Source of the DNA: Chloroflexota bacterium
GTDB taxonomy: Bacteria > Chloroflexota > Anaerolineae > Anaerolineales > VGOW01
NCBI GenBank assembly: GCA_016215145.1
Contig: JACRLA010000185.1
Coordinates: 1 to 6,103 of the forward strand
Length of the DNA stretch: 6,103 nucleotides
Reading direction: 5' to 3'
Part shown: one piece after another, positions 5,738 through 6,103 of the stretch
Position numbering within the stretch: the first letter of the stretch is position 1
How the letters are laid out: the number at the start of each line of letters is the position of its first letter
Position numbers and translations under genes: made by a program
Notes under the pieces: model-generated
Database searches by the model: none
Told to the model about the DNA's origin: nothing
The model's input: only the letters and a program-made list of their open reading frames with translations

Positions 5738-6103
5738 CTACATCGTCCACCGCCACACCGACGCCGCCATCGTAATCCCGCCCCCGCTCGCGCAAAATAG
5801 AATCACGTCACCACGTTTGGGCCCACGTCCCTGCGCGATCTCGTCATCCAACGCCATGATCACGCACGCCGAGCCGGTGTAACCCCATTTGTCCATCACC
5901 CAATGTGTTTTACTAATCGGTTGCTTCAACAACTCCATCATCGCTTCAATCGTTCGCAAATTAAGTTGTGTGAAGTAATAATGACTGACATCATCACGAG
6001 TGAGATTCGCTTTCTTCAACGCGCCGTCAATGATCAAGGGCCAATACTCGGTGTTGAACGTCTTGGGAAATTTTTTGACGAACTGCACGCGCGGCACTCC
6101 CCA
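5738..6103 (-). CDS. KAS III (FabH)-fold protein, C-terminal part, catalytic His and Asn replaced
   Basis: The gene enters from the right edge; 121 residues are visible and the true start lies outside (an internal GTG at 6097 is not a likely start). The end aligns well with the C-terminal half of 3-oxoacyl-ACP synthase III: FTQLNLRTIEA corresponds to the family's PHQANLRIIxA, DKWGYTGSACV to the R(Y/H)GNTSAAS motif, and GDVILFCASGGGITMAASVWRW corresponds to the terminal GD(L)VLL..FGGG.TWG..L.RW. The catalytic His position is Thr45 and the catalytic Asn position is Tyr75 (visible numbering). Decarboxylating ketoacyl condensation as in FabH is therefore unlikely. It may be an acyltransferase, a thiolase-like enzyme, or an inactive partner subunit. 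The active-site Cys would be outside the window. It heads the same-strand cluster, about 168 bases before the original start of ligase B. Confidence 0.85.
   Translation of the reverse strand, partial: WGVPRVQFVKKFPKTFNTEYWPLIIDGALKKANLTRDDVSHYYFTQLNLRTIEAMMELLKQPISKTHWVMDKWGYTGSACVIMALDDEIAQGRGPKRGDVILFCASGGGITMAASVWRWTM

Overview
The window looks like an ordinary chromosomal stretch of a free-living bacterium. It is most likely from the Chloroflexota (Anaerolineae-like) and probably from a metagenome-type assembly. This is an inference from the Pro-Thr-Glu-Lys linker after the lipobox of the binding protein, the moderate GC content, and the spacers packed with short heptamer and palindromic repeats. 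No rRNA, tRNA, transposase or phage gene is visible.

All five genes lie on the minus strand, so transcription runs from high to low coordinates. In order they are: the C-terminal part of a KAS III (FabH)-fold protein that runs off the right edge (5738-6103); class I acyl-CoA ligase B, whose 5' end carries a frameshifting 35-bp tandem duplication (3978-5474, with its detached N-terminus at 5414-5569); an alpha/beta hydrolase of the 3-oxoadipate enol-lactonase-like group (3116-3919); a second class I acyl-CoA ligase, A (1476-3014); and a branched-chain-amino-acid (LIV)-type ABC substrate-binding lipoprotein whose last residues run off the left edge (1-1325).

Together they suggest a catabolic or acyl-modification cluster. 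The lipoprotein would capture a small organic acid or amino-acid-like solute outside the membrane, two AMP-forming ligases would activate carboxylates to CoA thioesters, and the hydrolase and thiolase-fold protein would act on intermediates. The substrate cannot be read from sequence, and the ABC permease and ATPase genes are not in the window.

The spacers are the odd part. Each one starts, at or within a few bases of the preceding stop codon, with a repeat block: purine-rich GGGAA repeats after the KAS-like gene, inverted TAATTRG heptamer arrays after ligase B and after the hydrolase, and a TTTGGGA-type array after ligase A. An 86-bp GTCATTGCGAG...GAAGCAATCTC palindromic element sits just upstream of ligase B. 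The two most useful leads are the 35-bp duplication, whose copies differ only by two synonymous changes, and the KAS III-like protein, whose catalytic His and Asn positions are Thr and Tyr.
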